Part shown: positions 22,900-33,789 of the stretch, in pieces
Position numbering within the stretch: position 1 is the first letter of the stretch
How the letters are laid out: each line of letters begins with the position of its first letter
Assembly (NCBI GenBank): GCA_932521035.1
Contig: OW051494.1
Span: 7,054,001-7,118,000, forward strand
Source of the DNA: Oscheius dolichura
Taxonomy: Eukaryota; Nematoda; Chromadorea; Rhabditida; Rhabditidae
Reading direction: 5' to 3'
DNA length: 64,000 nt
The notes under the pieces: model-generated
The model's input: the letters and a program-made list of their open reading frames with translations, nothing else
What the model was told of the DNA's origin: nothing
The model's database searches: none
Program-made: the position numbers and the translations under genes

Positions 22900-23528
22900 C
22901 TTTTTTATTTCGAGTCCTATCGAAGTCTTCCATGTTGGTTTCCAATGACGTGGCCCGTCTTCCGCTTCTTCTTCTGGTCGTCCTCCTCCTCTTCTCTCCT
23001 CATTTTCTTGGCATCTCATCCAAATTTCCTTTCTGCTTCTTATTCGGCTTTTTGTCCTCCCGCCTTGTCTGCTTGACTCGTCGTCGGCGGTTCTCCCGTC
23101 CAAAGTGATCGAGTCCGGTCACTTCGCTTCCTCTGCTAGTGGTGGTGCCGGCTCTTCTCGTCTCGTCCTCATCTCACCAGTCCAAGGCTCGTTTCCACTT
23201 GATCCCAAGTTAATAAAATTCAGCTTCTTTGTCCTCCATTTCCAGCGGTCCAGATTGACCTTGTCCGGCTTCTCCTTGACGTGGCTCGGGGCGGAAGCCA
23301 GTCCTTGTATCCTTCGGCTATCCATTCTTCTTCGTGGCGTCCCTAGTGTCTCCAGCGTGGTCCAATTTCTTCGATCCATTTCGTTCCGTTCCCTTTTCCT
23401 TTATTTTCCGCTAGAGACATCTGCTGTCTCACCCCCGGCCGCCTGGTTAGAACGCGCAACTTATGAGCTTTGCCTCCTACGGGTGTCTCTGGGCGGGGAG
23501 GAAAGGGGCAAAAGTGGGAGACAGCCAT
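22900..23528 (-). pseudogene. Possible disrupted minus-strand gene
   Basis: On the minus strand a CAGCAG acceptor is followed by MSLAENKGKGNGTKWIEEIG.., then an in-frame TAG, then a continuation in the same frame (HEEEWIAEGYKDWLPPR..) of protein-like composition. Lysine/arginine-rich open frames follow down to about 22.9 kb with splice-like GT/AG edges, but no single path keeps frame to a stop. It may be a decayed gene, or a gene whose introns could not be resolved by eye. No family is recognised. Confidence 0.3.
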
Positions 23529-23885
23529 CAGAACACGGCTTGACTCCAGCTGCAGACAGCATACAGAAGTGGCAGCTACGGCAACTGGCGGATCTTCTCA
23601 TCGGCTATAGACGAGCCGGCATCGTCTCATAGGCGGAGACGGGAAGAAAGACAGAAGGCGAAGATCGGCCAGGGAAAATGGGAGAAGAAGGCGCTCCAGA
23701 CGAGGGCCAGCTTTAAGGAATAGAAGAGTGTCGACTCCCGAAGAGCCAGAGACAATCCCTATCGGCAGCTCAAGGTCTGCTCGACTAACCGCGCACCTAA
23801 GGGGCTCGACGGACGCCGAGGAGGCGGGGAAGGGCAGCGGGGCGGCCGAAGACTTTCGGTCGGACTCTTCTTTTTATTTATTTTG

Positions 23886-24717
23886 TTATTTTTTTAAATT
23901 TTTTTTTGTTCTTCTACCCACCAGCTTGGCCTCAACCGGCTTGGACGTCCCCCCAAGGAAAAAACGGGGGTTGTGGTGGGGCACCTTGACGGCGCTCACG
24001 GGAGAGGTGAATGGCCACGGAGGGCATCTTTTATAAAATGAAACCCATGGCTCCCGGTGCCTATTGCGGTGATTTCTCAAAAAGTCCGACCCCCTCTAGG
24101 TATAAAAAAAGGAGCGACCTGAGCCAGCTGGCGATCCAGTCGACCACGGTCACTCCTCCGATTTGCTTCTCCTTTCGAGACGTCTTCTCGGAGAAGATGG
24201 AGAGAATGAAGTCGTCGGACTGAAAATAGAATAGTTAACAATTGGAATGAAGAAGACAGCTCACCGACTTCACATCGGTGTCCTGTTGGCTGAGGAGATC
24301 GCCCAGCTACTGCCCTCACCGGCAGCTGGAGCCCGGTCTGGAGGGAGGACGAGGTGGATGGGGCGTGGCCGGGGGACACGTCAGGCTGAAGATCTGAAAA
24401 CAACTCATTTTAGAAGAGAACGAAGGGGGGATACGAACCTGGCAGTCCCGTCCCATCGTCCATCGTGGCATTCCAGCTGTCCCTCTTCTTGCCGGCTCCT
24501 CGGGACAGAAATTCCCTCGGATCCATAGCAGCAAGTCTAAAATGGGTCTCGTACTAATTCTCTCCCGCTGGGCAAACCTCAAAATAGACGAGAGGGAGCC
24601 TTCTTCACCATCGAGCCAACGTCGCTTCGATGACTCTTCGGCTTGGCGTGGGGGCGGCGGCAGTATTTCGACTTTTTGAGTCGGGGGTGGCCGTCTCCTT
24701 CTGCTGCAAAATAGCAT
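23886..24717 (-). CDS. Unrecognised protein, multi-exon
   Basis: Short GT-AG introns join exons into one frame: an Arg/Pro-rich start (RRRRPPPTQK, KRRWLDGEE), then LAAMDPREFLSRGAGKKRDS, a Ser/Pro-rich linker, SSDDFILSIFSEKTSRKE, GGVTVVDWIASWLSAV and a basic tail (HNPRFFLGGTSKPVEAKLVG..KKNLKK) ending in TAA at 23886. AATAAA signals follow directly. The VDWI..HNPRFFLGG segment looks like a conserved C-terminal domain but I cannot name it. The first coding exon is preceded by a TTTTGCAG acceptor inside the annotated first codons, so the true start may instead be the Met of MDPREF. The phase at each junction was checked; the N-terminus is uncertain. Confidence 0.6.
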
Positions 24718-25115
24718 TTTTATTCAGTTGAAATCTAATGCTCAAAATTAGACCTCTGCTTCTATTTTTAGTTGCTCTGCTTGATATTGTTCATCTTTTT
24801 TTTTACACAATTTTCAATATTTAGTGTATTCGCTGCCTTACAAAAGAACATTTGTGCTCCACTGAAATGTGAAAGAATGTCTTGCCCAAATTATATTTCT
24901 GTTGCGCAATACAAACAAGTTGCTTTTCTCTTGTTGTTTTCTCGCTTGTTATATAAATAACCACAAATAATCGCTCTGCCAACTACTAATTGACTCCTTG
25001 TCTTGTTTCTTATCATTCATGTTTTCACTTCCATACAATCTCTCTCTAGATTTCTAATTGATGATTGCTGTCTTGATCCTTCACACTTTTGTATTTATTC
25101 AATATAATTTTACAG

Positions 25116-25940
25116 ATGTCATCGGCTGGCCGTTTTCTCAAAGCACTCAATAGTGCTCGCCTTGCAACTCGTACTATGTACGAAAGCCCTTATATAAATC
25201 GATTCAATGTCAAAAAGAAATTTTCTCCTGATTTTCCAAAGAAGGTAGCATTATTTTATATAATTTCAGCTGATAGCCTTTTATGATACGATAAATTAGC
25301 GAAAAGGATACAAAGTTGCCACGTTATATTTTTGTTACATGGTTTCTATGCTATTTCACTGGTATTTATAGGTTTCTGTGAGGTTCTAAATAACAATGTA
25401 TTTACATTTGCTAAGTTCTTCTACAAATGTGATGTTTGCTTATATAAAAAATTGCAGACAACTGGTATCATTTCCTCAACGAGCATCCCCACCGTGATTT
25501 GACCATCATCTATGGACGTATTCTCCGTGCTCTTGAGCAGGTGCCTGTCGAGGTCACCTATACAACGTATACAGAGGATGTAAGTCATGGGCGCTTTTCC
25601 TTTTCAATCTTTTAGATTGTAAAACATCGCCCTCGTCCAGGCCGAAACCAATATCAACAGATTGGAAGAGAAGATCGGAATGGGACAAATTGAAGAAGTT
25701 ATTCAACAGGTAATAGTTTCTGCTGTTGTTTTTTATATTTCTTGATGTGATTTAGGCCATTTCCGACCTAATCCGTTGATAAATGCTACTATACTGCTTC
25801 TTTTTCTAACGATAATAGTGATACTTGATATTTTTCAGACCGAATACGAATTTGAAACAACGCGTGCAATTTTGGAATCAAAAGCCTGGGAACCGCTGGT
25901 TGAAGAAGATCTCAGGGGACAATGGGCTTGGCCAATCTAA
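25116..25940 (+). CDS. NDUFA5: NDUFA5 (complex I B13 subunit), with frame anomalies
   Basis: The encoded chain matches complex I subunit NDUFA5: NEHPHRDLTIIYGRIL, YTTYTED, NINRLEEKIGMGQIEEVIQQ and the family ending KAWEPLVEE..QWAWPI. Exons are 25116-25244, 25458-25579, ~25641-25709 and 25839-25940. The protein belongs to the matrix arm of mitochondrial complex I; the basic N-terminus fits an import signal. A TTTTACAG acceptor touches the start codon, suggesting trans-splicing. Two problems are visible. Exon 1 ends in phase 0 but exon 2 needs phase 1 after KKTTGI. The stretch matching the family's IVxxRLALVKAE segment is out of frame before GCCGAAACC and can only be skipped by using the acceptor at 25640. 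This is either recent decay or small assembly deletions. Composition is AT-rich, unlike its GC-rich neighbours. Confidence 0.85.
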
Positions 25941-26250
25941 TTGTTTTCAATAAATAGCCATGTTTTATAGCGAATAAATGTAGTACATTTTACCGTGTTT
26001 TATAGTTTACTTTTCTTGTAAAAACGAGTGACCTCATTTGACACCACACGCAATCGTGTTCGAGTTCAACAGGTTGCAAGTCTATACTCGATCTATACCG
26101 GCAAGGGCGAGGACCGCGAATTTTTCTCTTCTTGTTGTGTCACCTCTCCGTCGCGGTCAGTGATTTTAGTATTTGATTTGTTTCTTTTGTTGAGTTTCCT
26201 TGCCGTTTTCAATCAAAAAAAAAATAGGAAAGCCAACTCACGTGGAGGGC

Positions 26251-28374
26251 TCATGGACGGTAGCGCCCAGCTTGGGCCCGGAGCCGGCTCTTCTGGGGGA
26301 CGTAGACCACGGGCAGGGTGGCGATGACTCGGTCGACGCGGCCAAAGGCCTCCTCCATCTTCCGGACGAAGGTGCCGTCCATCCGGCCGAGCGGCGTCTT
26401 CTGCAGCCGCAACAAGGTGGTCCTGTTGCGGGCCAGTCCTTGGGTAGCGTCGAGGAGGAGCGGCTCTTCCAGGTGAGCACCGCAGCGGGTGGAGATGGTG
26501 TCGAGGGTGGCGGCTATCAACGCCAGCTTCTCCCGGATCTAAAATGTTGTGTTCTTTCAGACATTCGGATGAAATGTTACCTTGTCGGCGGGGGACCGTA
26601 CTCTTGGAGGTGGAGGAGGAGATGGCGGTGGCGAGGGAGTCCTGGCCGGTGGAGGAGTGGCCATCCTCGGGGGCCGTGGCGAACGGCTTCTGGACGTCGG
26701 CCGGGAGCGGGTCTTGGCCGGCGGCGACCTGGACGTCCTGGCTCGCGGCGGAGGAGATGGCGGTGGTGAGGGAGTCCTGGCCGGTGGAGGAGTGCCCATC
26801 CTCGGGGGCCGTGGCGAGCGGCTTCTGGAGGCCCGTCGCAGCCGGAGGAGGGGAGACGGCAGCCGGGCAGTGGCCAGTGGAGTCGGCGGGAGGAGCGGAG
26901 GTGACGTGAGGAGCTGTAAATAATTTTGTTGTTTTCAGGCAGATGCCCGGCTCTAACCTCCTTGTCGGGGTCCGGCGTCCGGGGTCTCTTCGGCTCAGGA
27001 GTCTCGGGCTCCTCACTCGCACGGCGGCGTCTAGGAGGCGACGGGAGCTGCGGCGTCGGAGGCCGGCTGCTGGAGGACGACGAGTCGGTCGACAGCTGCG
27101 ACACATCCCCCAATGTCGGGTCCTCGATGGTCGTGTCGCAATGGGCGACCATCTGGGCCATGCGGCGGTCGAAGGACGAGTCTTCGTCGGAGGAGGGCTG
27201 GATGAGGCGACAGAGGAGGGTCCTCTTGACGGCCATGCGAGGAGCAGCAGGAGGAGGCGGCGGTGGCGGTGGAGGTGCACCGGTAGGAGGAGGCGGCAGC
27301 GGCTGGAGACGAGCAGCAAATTTGGCTGCAAGGTCCTGCTTTTGGAAGGGCCTCCTGGCCAATGGCACGAAGTTGCCACGTTTGTGGCATTCGGGGGACG
27401 TCAGCGGCAGGTCGCCCATGAGCTGCCTGCTTCCCACCGTCATCTGCATCTGGAGATAAACGGGCCGTCTCTTCCACTTCGGGTCCAAGTCGCCTCCGGT
27501 GACGTTGAAGAGGCCGGGCGAGCGGGGTGCTGGCAGGCCCAGCAGGGACAACGAGGGCGGCTTGACGGAGAGGCAGCTACGGACGTCCACCTGGGCCATG
27601 CGGCGGTCGAAGGACGAGTCTTCGTCGGAGGAGGGCTGCTCCGCTTGGAAGAGGCGACGGGGGAGGGTCCTCTTGACGGCCATGCGAAGAGCAGCAGGAG
27701 GAGGCGGCGGTGGCGGTGGAGGTGCACCGGTGACGTCGAAGAGTCCTCCAGTGCTCTAAAATGGTATTTATTTTATAATATTCCCAGATTTTTGTTTTAG
27801 GACAGAAGAAAGAAACGGAACCAACCTCGCTGGAAGTCGTCGAAGATCTTCCGCCGTGGCTGGAGACTGAGGCGGCCGACATGGCGGTGACGAGGGAGAT
27901 CGCCTTGGCAGCTGCAGCCATGGCGACATCGGCTTCTGCGCTGGCCTCAGCATAGGCGGCTCCTATGGCCTCGGTCTTGGCGACGGCCTCGGCAGCAACG
28001 GCCACTGCTCTCCTGGCGGCGGCGACTTCCGGGCTTCCTCCACGCCCATCCACGACGACGACCGGGCCTCCTCCATGCCCGTCGGAAGCTGCTCGAGGGC
28101 CTCCTCCATGCCCTTTGGAGTCGCCGAGCGGGCCTCCTCCATGCCCCTCGGAATCCACGAGCGGGCTTCCTCCATGCCCCTCGGAATCGACACCCGGGCC
28201 TCCTCCATGCCCTTCGGTTACTCCCCGGGGGCACACAGCCCCCACTCCACCAACACCATCGCGGCACACAGCCGCTAACTCACCGGGATAAAAATACTCG
28301 CCGGTCGGACTCCCTTGAATCCGCCGACGAGGAGCAAGGCTCAGGTCGCTGTCCGTAGACGAGGGGGTGGCCAT
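26251..28374 (-). CDS. Unrecognised repeat-rich, proline-rich protein (655 aa)
   Basis: Four exons (27826-28374, 26958-27755, 26581-26913, 26251-26538) each have a length divisible by three and give 655 residues. In order: six to seven repeats built on GHGGGP, an Ala-rich probable coiled coil (EVAAARRAVAVAAEAVAK..), two copies of a block with a run of nine Pro followed by MAVKRTL and PSSDEDSSFDRRMAQ, an acidic/Ser segment, two copies of RSRSPRPPRM and TPPPARTPSPPPSPPP, and a helical C-terminus ending AQAGRYRP. A TTTTCAG acceptor lies 5 nt before the start codon. The nine-Pro tracts would suit profilin, SH3 or WW binding, and the RS/PP tract is like nuclear speckle proteins; both are inference. 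It is very GC-rich. Confidence 0.75.
28031..28222 (-). repeat. 33-nt coding minisatellite
   Basis: Tandem units of about 33 nt with the core CCTCCTCCATGCCC on the plus strand code in the minus-strand gene for repeats of EGHGGGP plus four variable residues. Units differ at a few positions, so the array is not brand new. Confidence 0.8.
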
Positions 28375-28379
28375 TCTTG

Positions 28380-29083
28380 CTGAAAATGAGGATATTATTA
28401 GGACGTACTCTATCTCGAATCTGAACTCCTAGGGACGAAAAAAACAACAACCGGCACTTACCGAGCAAGAATACAGGGTAAGGAAAATGGTCAGAGATTC
28501 GCTAATCGGGACTAATCCCCTTCTCTATCGCTTCGTCTCCCCGGATGGTGGCGCCTTCCTTGATACGCGCACCCTCGACACCGTCTGCCACCTCTTCAGC
28601 CGGATCTCCTCGACGTCTACATTGGCAAATTGAGTTAGCAGACGGATGGAAAGCTGATTTCTTTAAAGACAAATTACAAAAAGCTGTTGGAAGCCCATAT
28701 TTTAAAGTATCAGAAGGACAATTTAGGAGAGATACGACGACGAGACTGGGGACTCGAGGGCAGAGGGCAAGGACGACTGGAGGATAAGACAAGGGTAGAA
28801 AACCAATTTATTATCAAATATCCACAAAAAAAGAGACGAGAAAGAAATTAGACGACGGGTTGGGCTTCTTGTTGACGAGACTCGTCCACGGTCCTTTCTT
28901 CTAGGAGGATACGATATGGAGACATGGCCGTCATCTCCACCAAATTATCTCCCCACCTAAATCCCCGAAGATTTACATCTTCTAGTAGGCGTTCACCTCC
29001 ACTTATCCTAAAACATCTGCCCGCTCGTCAAGTCCCCAACTTTAATAAGTCAAGTCCGTCGGCACCTGCCCCTTCCTATTTGT
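28380..29083. other. Intergenic region before CUB-like gene 2
   Basis: It separates the divergently arranged repeat-rich gene and CUB-like gene 2. Within it, 28.62-28.73 kb is a short AT-rich patch reading IELADGWKADFFKDKLQKAV.. on the plus strand. This looks like a stray exon fragment but has no start or splice partners that I can see. A minus-strand AATAAA occurs near 28.81 kb. Confidence 0.4.
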
Positions 29084-31129
29084 ATGCTTCTTTTATGGTT
29101 GTTAGTCTCTTCTGGTGCCAGTGGCGCAACCATCAGTAAGTTTACTCTTTCCCTGACCCTGAAGACTCCTTCAGAATGTAAAAATGAGACGGTCACTTTG
29201 GGAAAGAAGGGACTGAATCAGTGGAATTTGACGGGGACACTGGCAGCCAACCAGAATTGCGTCTATAAGGTTGGTGGCCACCTACTGGGGAGACAGGCAC
29301 CCGTTCAGATCACCGTGCCGACATTCAGTTCAGCCCTGGTCACGGCCAACATCAAACTGTTCTCCGAGGAGCATCGTCTCATCATCTCTGATCAATACGG
29401 GGCCGTCATCCAGTAGGCCGTCCCCTCTGAGTAGCCGAGGTCCATTTCAGGAATGAAGGGGAGAGTTTCGTATTCGAGGTAGAGCTTCCCGATCCGGCGG
29501 TGACTATCCGCCTTGCCATCGGGGCCTACGAGGGCGAGGCGACGGCCCCCGTGATAGAGGCCCTGTCGGTTAGGAATGTGCCTTGTAAGTTGGAGCCCTC
29601 TCCTTTGAGCAGGCTATCCAGTTCAGATGAAGTATTCGAGCCACCATACGAGCAGTCCTCGGCCGACCTCGTCTCGGAGGTGTCCCTGCCCGAGAAGGCC
29701 AACGGCTCGTCCATCCTCTTCTCCTCCACCTCCAATGTACAGCGCCTCCGCTTCTTCTATCCACCCCTATCTTTAGGTCAGACTTATCGTATTTTCCCTG
29801 GAGGAGCCCAACCTTGATCTGCTCAACGTCCACGTCTATTCCTACACAGATGATTGGACCCTCCTCGGAACGTGAGCCCGTCCCCCTCCCAAATGTCAAC
29901 ATTTTCAGACTGTATGCCCCCGCAGCTTGGGAAAGTCACAACTCGAAGCACTTGGGTATTTTTATAACGAGAAAAATCGACTCGGCCGTCAGCATCATCG
30001 CGACCAGTGACACCAGTAGGGCCACTTGCAATTGCACCTGTCCGTTTGTCAGACATCGCCAAGTATGGAGGATGGAATTCGAGCTTCGCCATCGTCGACC
30101 GAGGGGACATGAGCAAGGGGCCATCCTTCTGCCTAGACTCGGAGGCGGGGATCGAGGCATTCTCCATCTACACGATGACACAGGAATATCAGAACAGGGG
30201 ACTGGAGCTGTCGGATCTCATTGTGACGGCCATCGAGGCAAGGAGTTGCTTGAGGGGGAATAAGACCCGATTTAGGGCAACTACACCTCTCTCACCGTCG
30301 TAGAGAAATTCCCTTCAAGGCTAGGAAACCCTGCTATTTATTGGGCCGTTGGGTAATCTCGTTTCTTTCTTCTTTATAGTTTCAGTCCCACAATAACATC
30401 TGCCGAGCTGCCTCAACTTCTTTTCGGAAATATGAAGACCTTCGCGATCGAGGGAGGGCATGCCTGTATCAATACTTCCAACAGTCCGGCCCGTTGTAAT
30501 TACGATTATTTGGTATCATAAAAAAATGGAAGTTCAGCAGGATGGAGACAGCCAAGAAGCGGAAGAAGTGGTTTCATTCGATTGACCAGTCCCGGCGAGA
30601 ACATCTTCTTCTTCAAGGCAGATGACGGTTCCGCTTGGACATATAATTTTACTTTTGTCATCGAAGGCCTGCCTTATGGGCTTTGTGATCTCAGTGTATC
30701 GTTAGCTGGGAATATCACAAAGATCAGGTAAGCCAGTACTCTTCTCTAAATGGATTCAGCATGACAAACTTTCCTTATGATCCCTTGAATACAATCGTTT
30801 TCGACTCGGAGTACGTCAATGGTACTCTTTCCACAGAGTACTCGCAACCACTCACTGTTATCTTTTCAATGGCCGGTGCTGGAGGAAAAATAAACTCTCA
30901 ATCCTTGTCATGTAGGTTTCAGGGAAATTCCGAGACGAACGATTTCAGTAGTCGTGATCCTTATTTTCCATTTGAGAAGGATCCGTGGCGAAACCAGATT
31001 CAGATAATTACTACTCAAAGTAAGATAAAATATTTATACCAAAAGACTACAATGCAATGTAACGAAAATAATAAGGCCCGGAACTGTAACAATAAAATGC
31101 GTGATAACACTGGAATAGATAACAAATAA
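29084..31129 (+). CDS. CUB-like domain secreted protein 2
   Basis: Twelve exons give about 542 residues: 29084-29135, 29175-29269, 29309-29412, 29451-29584, 29627-29736, 29777-29871, 29909-30015, 30053-30237, 30276-30352, 30380-30492, 30541-30727, 30760-31129. It has a signal peptide (MLLLWLLVSSGASG) and CKNETVTLGKK..AANQNCVYKITVP, parallel to CUB-like protein 1 at 15.1 kb. Intron positions and phases match that gene almost one for one, so the two are duplicates separated by about 12 kb. The intron after 30237 appears to use a GC donor (GAG|GCAAGG). The last exon is AT-rich and lacks the hydrophobic tail of the paralogue; a further intron there cannot be excluded, so the C-terminus is uncertain. 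Confidence 0.8.
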
Positions 31130-31130
31130 A

Positions 31131-33112
31131 TTAAGGAGTAAGCCGTTTGGGATCACGAGGGAAAAGGGAAGCCAGGCGAATATTCGGCAAGCCGAGGAAA
31201 AGCATAGTTACCCGCTCCAATCCGATTCCACCACCAGCATGCGGAGGGCAACCATATTTGAAGGAGTCGATGTAAGCTTGTATCTTGTCAAGCTCTATGG
31301 CGTGAAGTTTCGCTCTTTCGGTCAAAAATGTAGGATCGTGAATACGTTGAGCTCCGGAAAGTATCTCTTCACCTGAAAAAAAAACATTGAAAACATTTAA
31401 ACAAACACTAACCTCTCATAAACATATCGTAACTGTTTGAATACCGGTTGTCCTGGGGGTCCGGCATAGTGTAGAAGGGCCTCACGGCCAGTGGGAACTT
31501 ATCAAGAATGAAAAAATCTGTCTTGTATTTGTCTTTGACTAGTTTCCCAAGAAGGCGCTCATTGGCTGTGGTCAAGTCGTCTTCATCCCCCATGTCGGTA
31601 ACTCCAGCGTTCCGTAAGATAGACACAGCTTCGGGGAACCTAAAGAAACGCAGACAATAAAGATACCTAGCTAAAATGGTGAGAAAAATAGTATTGAACC
31701 TACTTGAGAACTAAAGCAGGTTCGCAGTACTCGAAGGGTTCTGCAGGATATTGTTGGTTTACTGCCATGATTTCATCAGCATATTGCTCTTTTAAGCCTT
31801 TGAATATATTAATAAGCACGGCTCCAATTGTTTCCAAAACCTGTAAGCAAATTAGGATAGAAAGCATGAAAACGAACCTCATGATAATGGAAATTGAAAG
31901 CCATTTCTAAATCAAGTCCTACAAATTCGGTCATATGTCGATGAGTGTTAGAATCTTCGGCACGGAACACACCACCGATGGTAAAGACCTAAAAATTGTT
32001 AGTGAAACTATTGAAATTCGTACCTTTTCAAAATCTCCTGCTATAGCCATTTGTTTATAAAGCTGAGGCGACTGAGCAAGATATGCTGATCCTTTGAAAT
32101 AAGTTACCTAACCTATTTTTAAAGGAACAATGATTGTCACCTACTTCAAACACATTCGCTCCTCCTTCACTAGCCGCAGAAATAATTTTTGGTGTGTGAA
32201 TTTCCACAAATCCTTTGTCGGCCAATACTTGGCGGAATAAACGACAAACACCACTTTGAATAGAAAATATTCCCTGCGTAACAGTTGTACGCAAATCCAG
32301 AACTCTAAATTCAAATACTTTGTATAAAAGGTTTGAAAACCTAACCTGTTATCAAGTCTTGTGTCAAGGTTCACAACAGGAAGATCACTGTTGGGGTCAT
32401 TTTTACGAGAAAGATCTTCAATCTGAATAGGAATCCGAGGCTCCGACGCTGAGACTACGAAAACCTGCACAGAATAAGTTGATAAAACATCAGCTATCAC
32501 TAAACCTTCAGTGCCTGAAGTTCGGCATCCTTTTGAGTGCATGAATCAATCCGCTTTTCCACTTTGGTTACAACTCCACAGATGTCAATGATAGACTCTT
32601 TCGAAATGCCAGAAACAAATTTCAGCATTTGCTTGCTAAGTTTTTCAGTAACAAAAAGGGAAATCTGAAAGTACAGTATAAAAGCAAAAAAAGGTTTCCT
32701 ACTTGAGCTGTATATACTCGTTGGCGAAGAACGATAAAGCAACTCTTTCCTTTGGAGCGAATATTATGAACTCGCCCTCGAACCCAAATTTCTTTTCCAT
32801 CAAGTTCTGCTCCGAGCTTGCTCAAATAAGTAAATGCGACATCTTTCTTCTCGGCTGACTGAATCAGTCCGTAGCTTCCGTAGTTTCCCTGCGATACATC
32901 CTCCTCCTCTCCTTGTGCAGCATTCTCGTCAGCATTTTGATTTGAATTCTAAAACGAGAGTATAAACATCGAAAGAAAATTATACAAGCTTGTCTGCTTA
33001 TAAAAGAACTTGCCTGGGATCTCATTTGTTCTTTCTTCTTTTGACGTTCTAACTTATTCAGCTCCTTCTTGGAGAGCTTCTTCTCGCCGTCAGCATTAGC
33101 AGCGTCAGCCAT
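31131..33112 (-). CDS. dars-1: Cytoplasmic aspartyl-tRNA synthetase
   Basis: It charges tRNA-Asp in the cytosol. The protein starts [17 protein letters not shown] with the Lys-rich N-terminal helix typical of eukaryotic AspRS. An OB-fold anticodon-binding domain follows ([20 protein letters not shown]), then a class II catalytic core with motif 1 (FVEIHTPKI), motif 2 ([15 protein letters not shown]) and motif 3 (GGGIGLERV), ending [10 protein letters not shown], the family's usual end. The first intron begins with GC (CAG|GCAAGTT). A TTTAG acceptor 7 nt before the start suggests trans-splicing. The exons and introns are AT-rich. It lies head to head with the PIP4K gene, and its stop codon is 1 nt from that of CUB-like gene 2 on the other strand. 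Confidence 0.95.
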
Positions 33113-33789
33113 TATTACCTAAACTAAGTGTATGTAGAGCAGCTAATGTGAAAGAGGAGAAAGAACAAATGGCATACAAGGAAACTAAGCTCCCAGGGAG
33201 TCTTTCTAATATATACAGCCGTCAGATTGTGCAATCGACGGCCAATCTTACTGGCTTTCTATAGACAATTGAAGTGATGTTAAGTGACATAATAAGCAAA
33301 TTCCACATTGCATTTCTTACGAACATTTGAATGTATTGTTTTCTGGCCAATGTTTGATTGTAAATAAGGAGGATGTAAAGGATGATGCAAACCACATGTT
33401 GCAATCCGACATTGATTGTCTCCAGTGTTCAACGGATATTATATAACCGGCAGTTTGAGACAAAGATGAATTGATTGTTCACTGTAAAACAGAAACAACA
33501 CCCGAAATTTAGGAAAAGGCTATTTCAGATTTGAAAAGTAAATTTCAGTTGTTTTGGCACACTTCTCGTGGCACTTGAAATGCGCCATTCTCCCATTGTT
33601 CGGGGGGAGGAGCCATAACCGGAGGGTCGATAACTTGACTGCTGTTCACTCATTTTCACACTATATAGATTTGCGGCCACTTTGTGACTTATTCTCATCT
33701 GCAATCAACTCTATTTTATTGAATATCTCTAGAATCTTACTTATTCAGCAATATTTAGGTAAGAAACTTCGTTGGGTGCGTAAAGAAGA
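33113..33789. promoter_or_regulatory. Shared divergent promoter region of AspRS and PIP4K
   Basis: The 677 nt between the two start codons must carry the promoters of both genes. No TATA box or other clear element stands out. Open frames here are weak. Confidence 0.5.
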
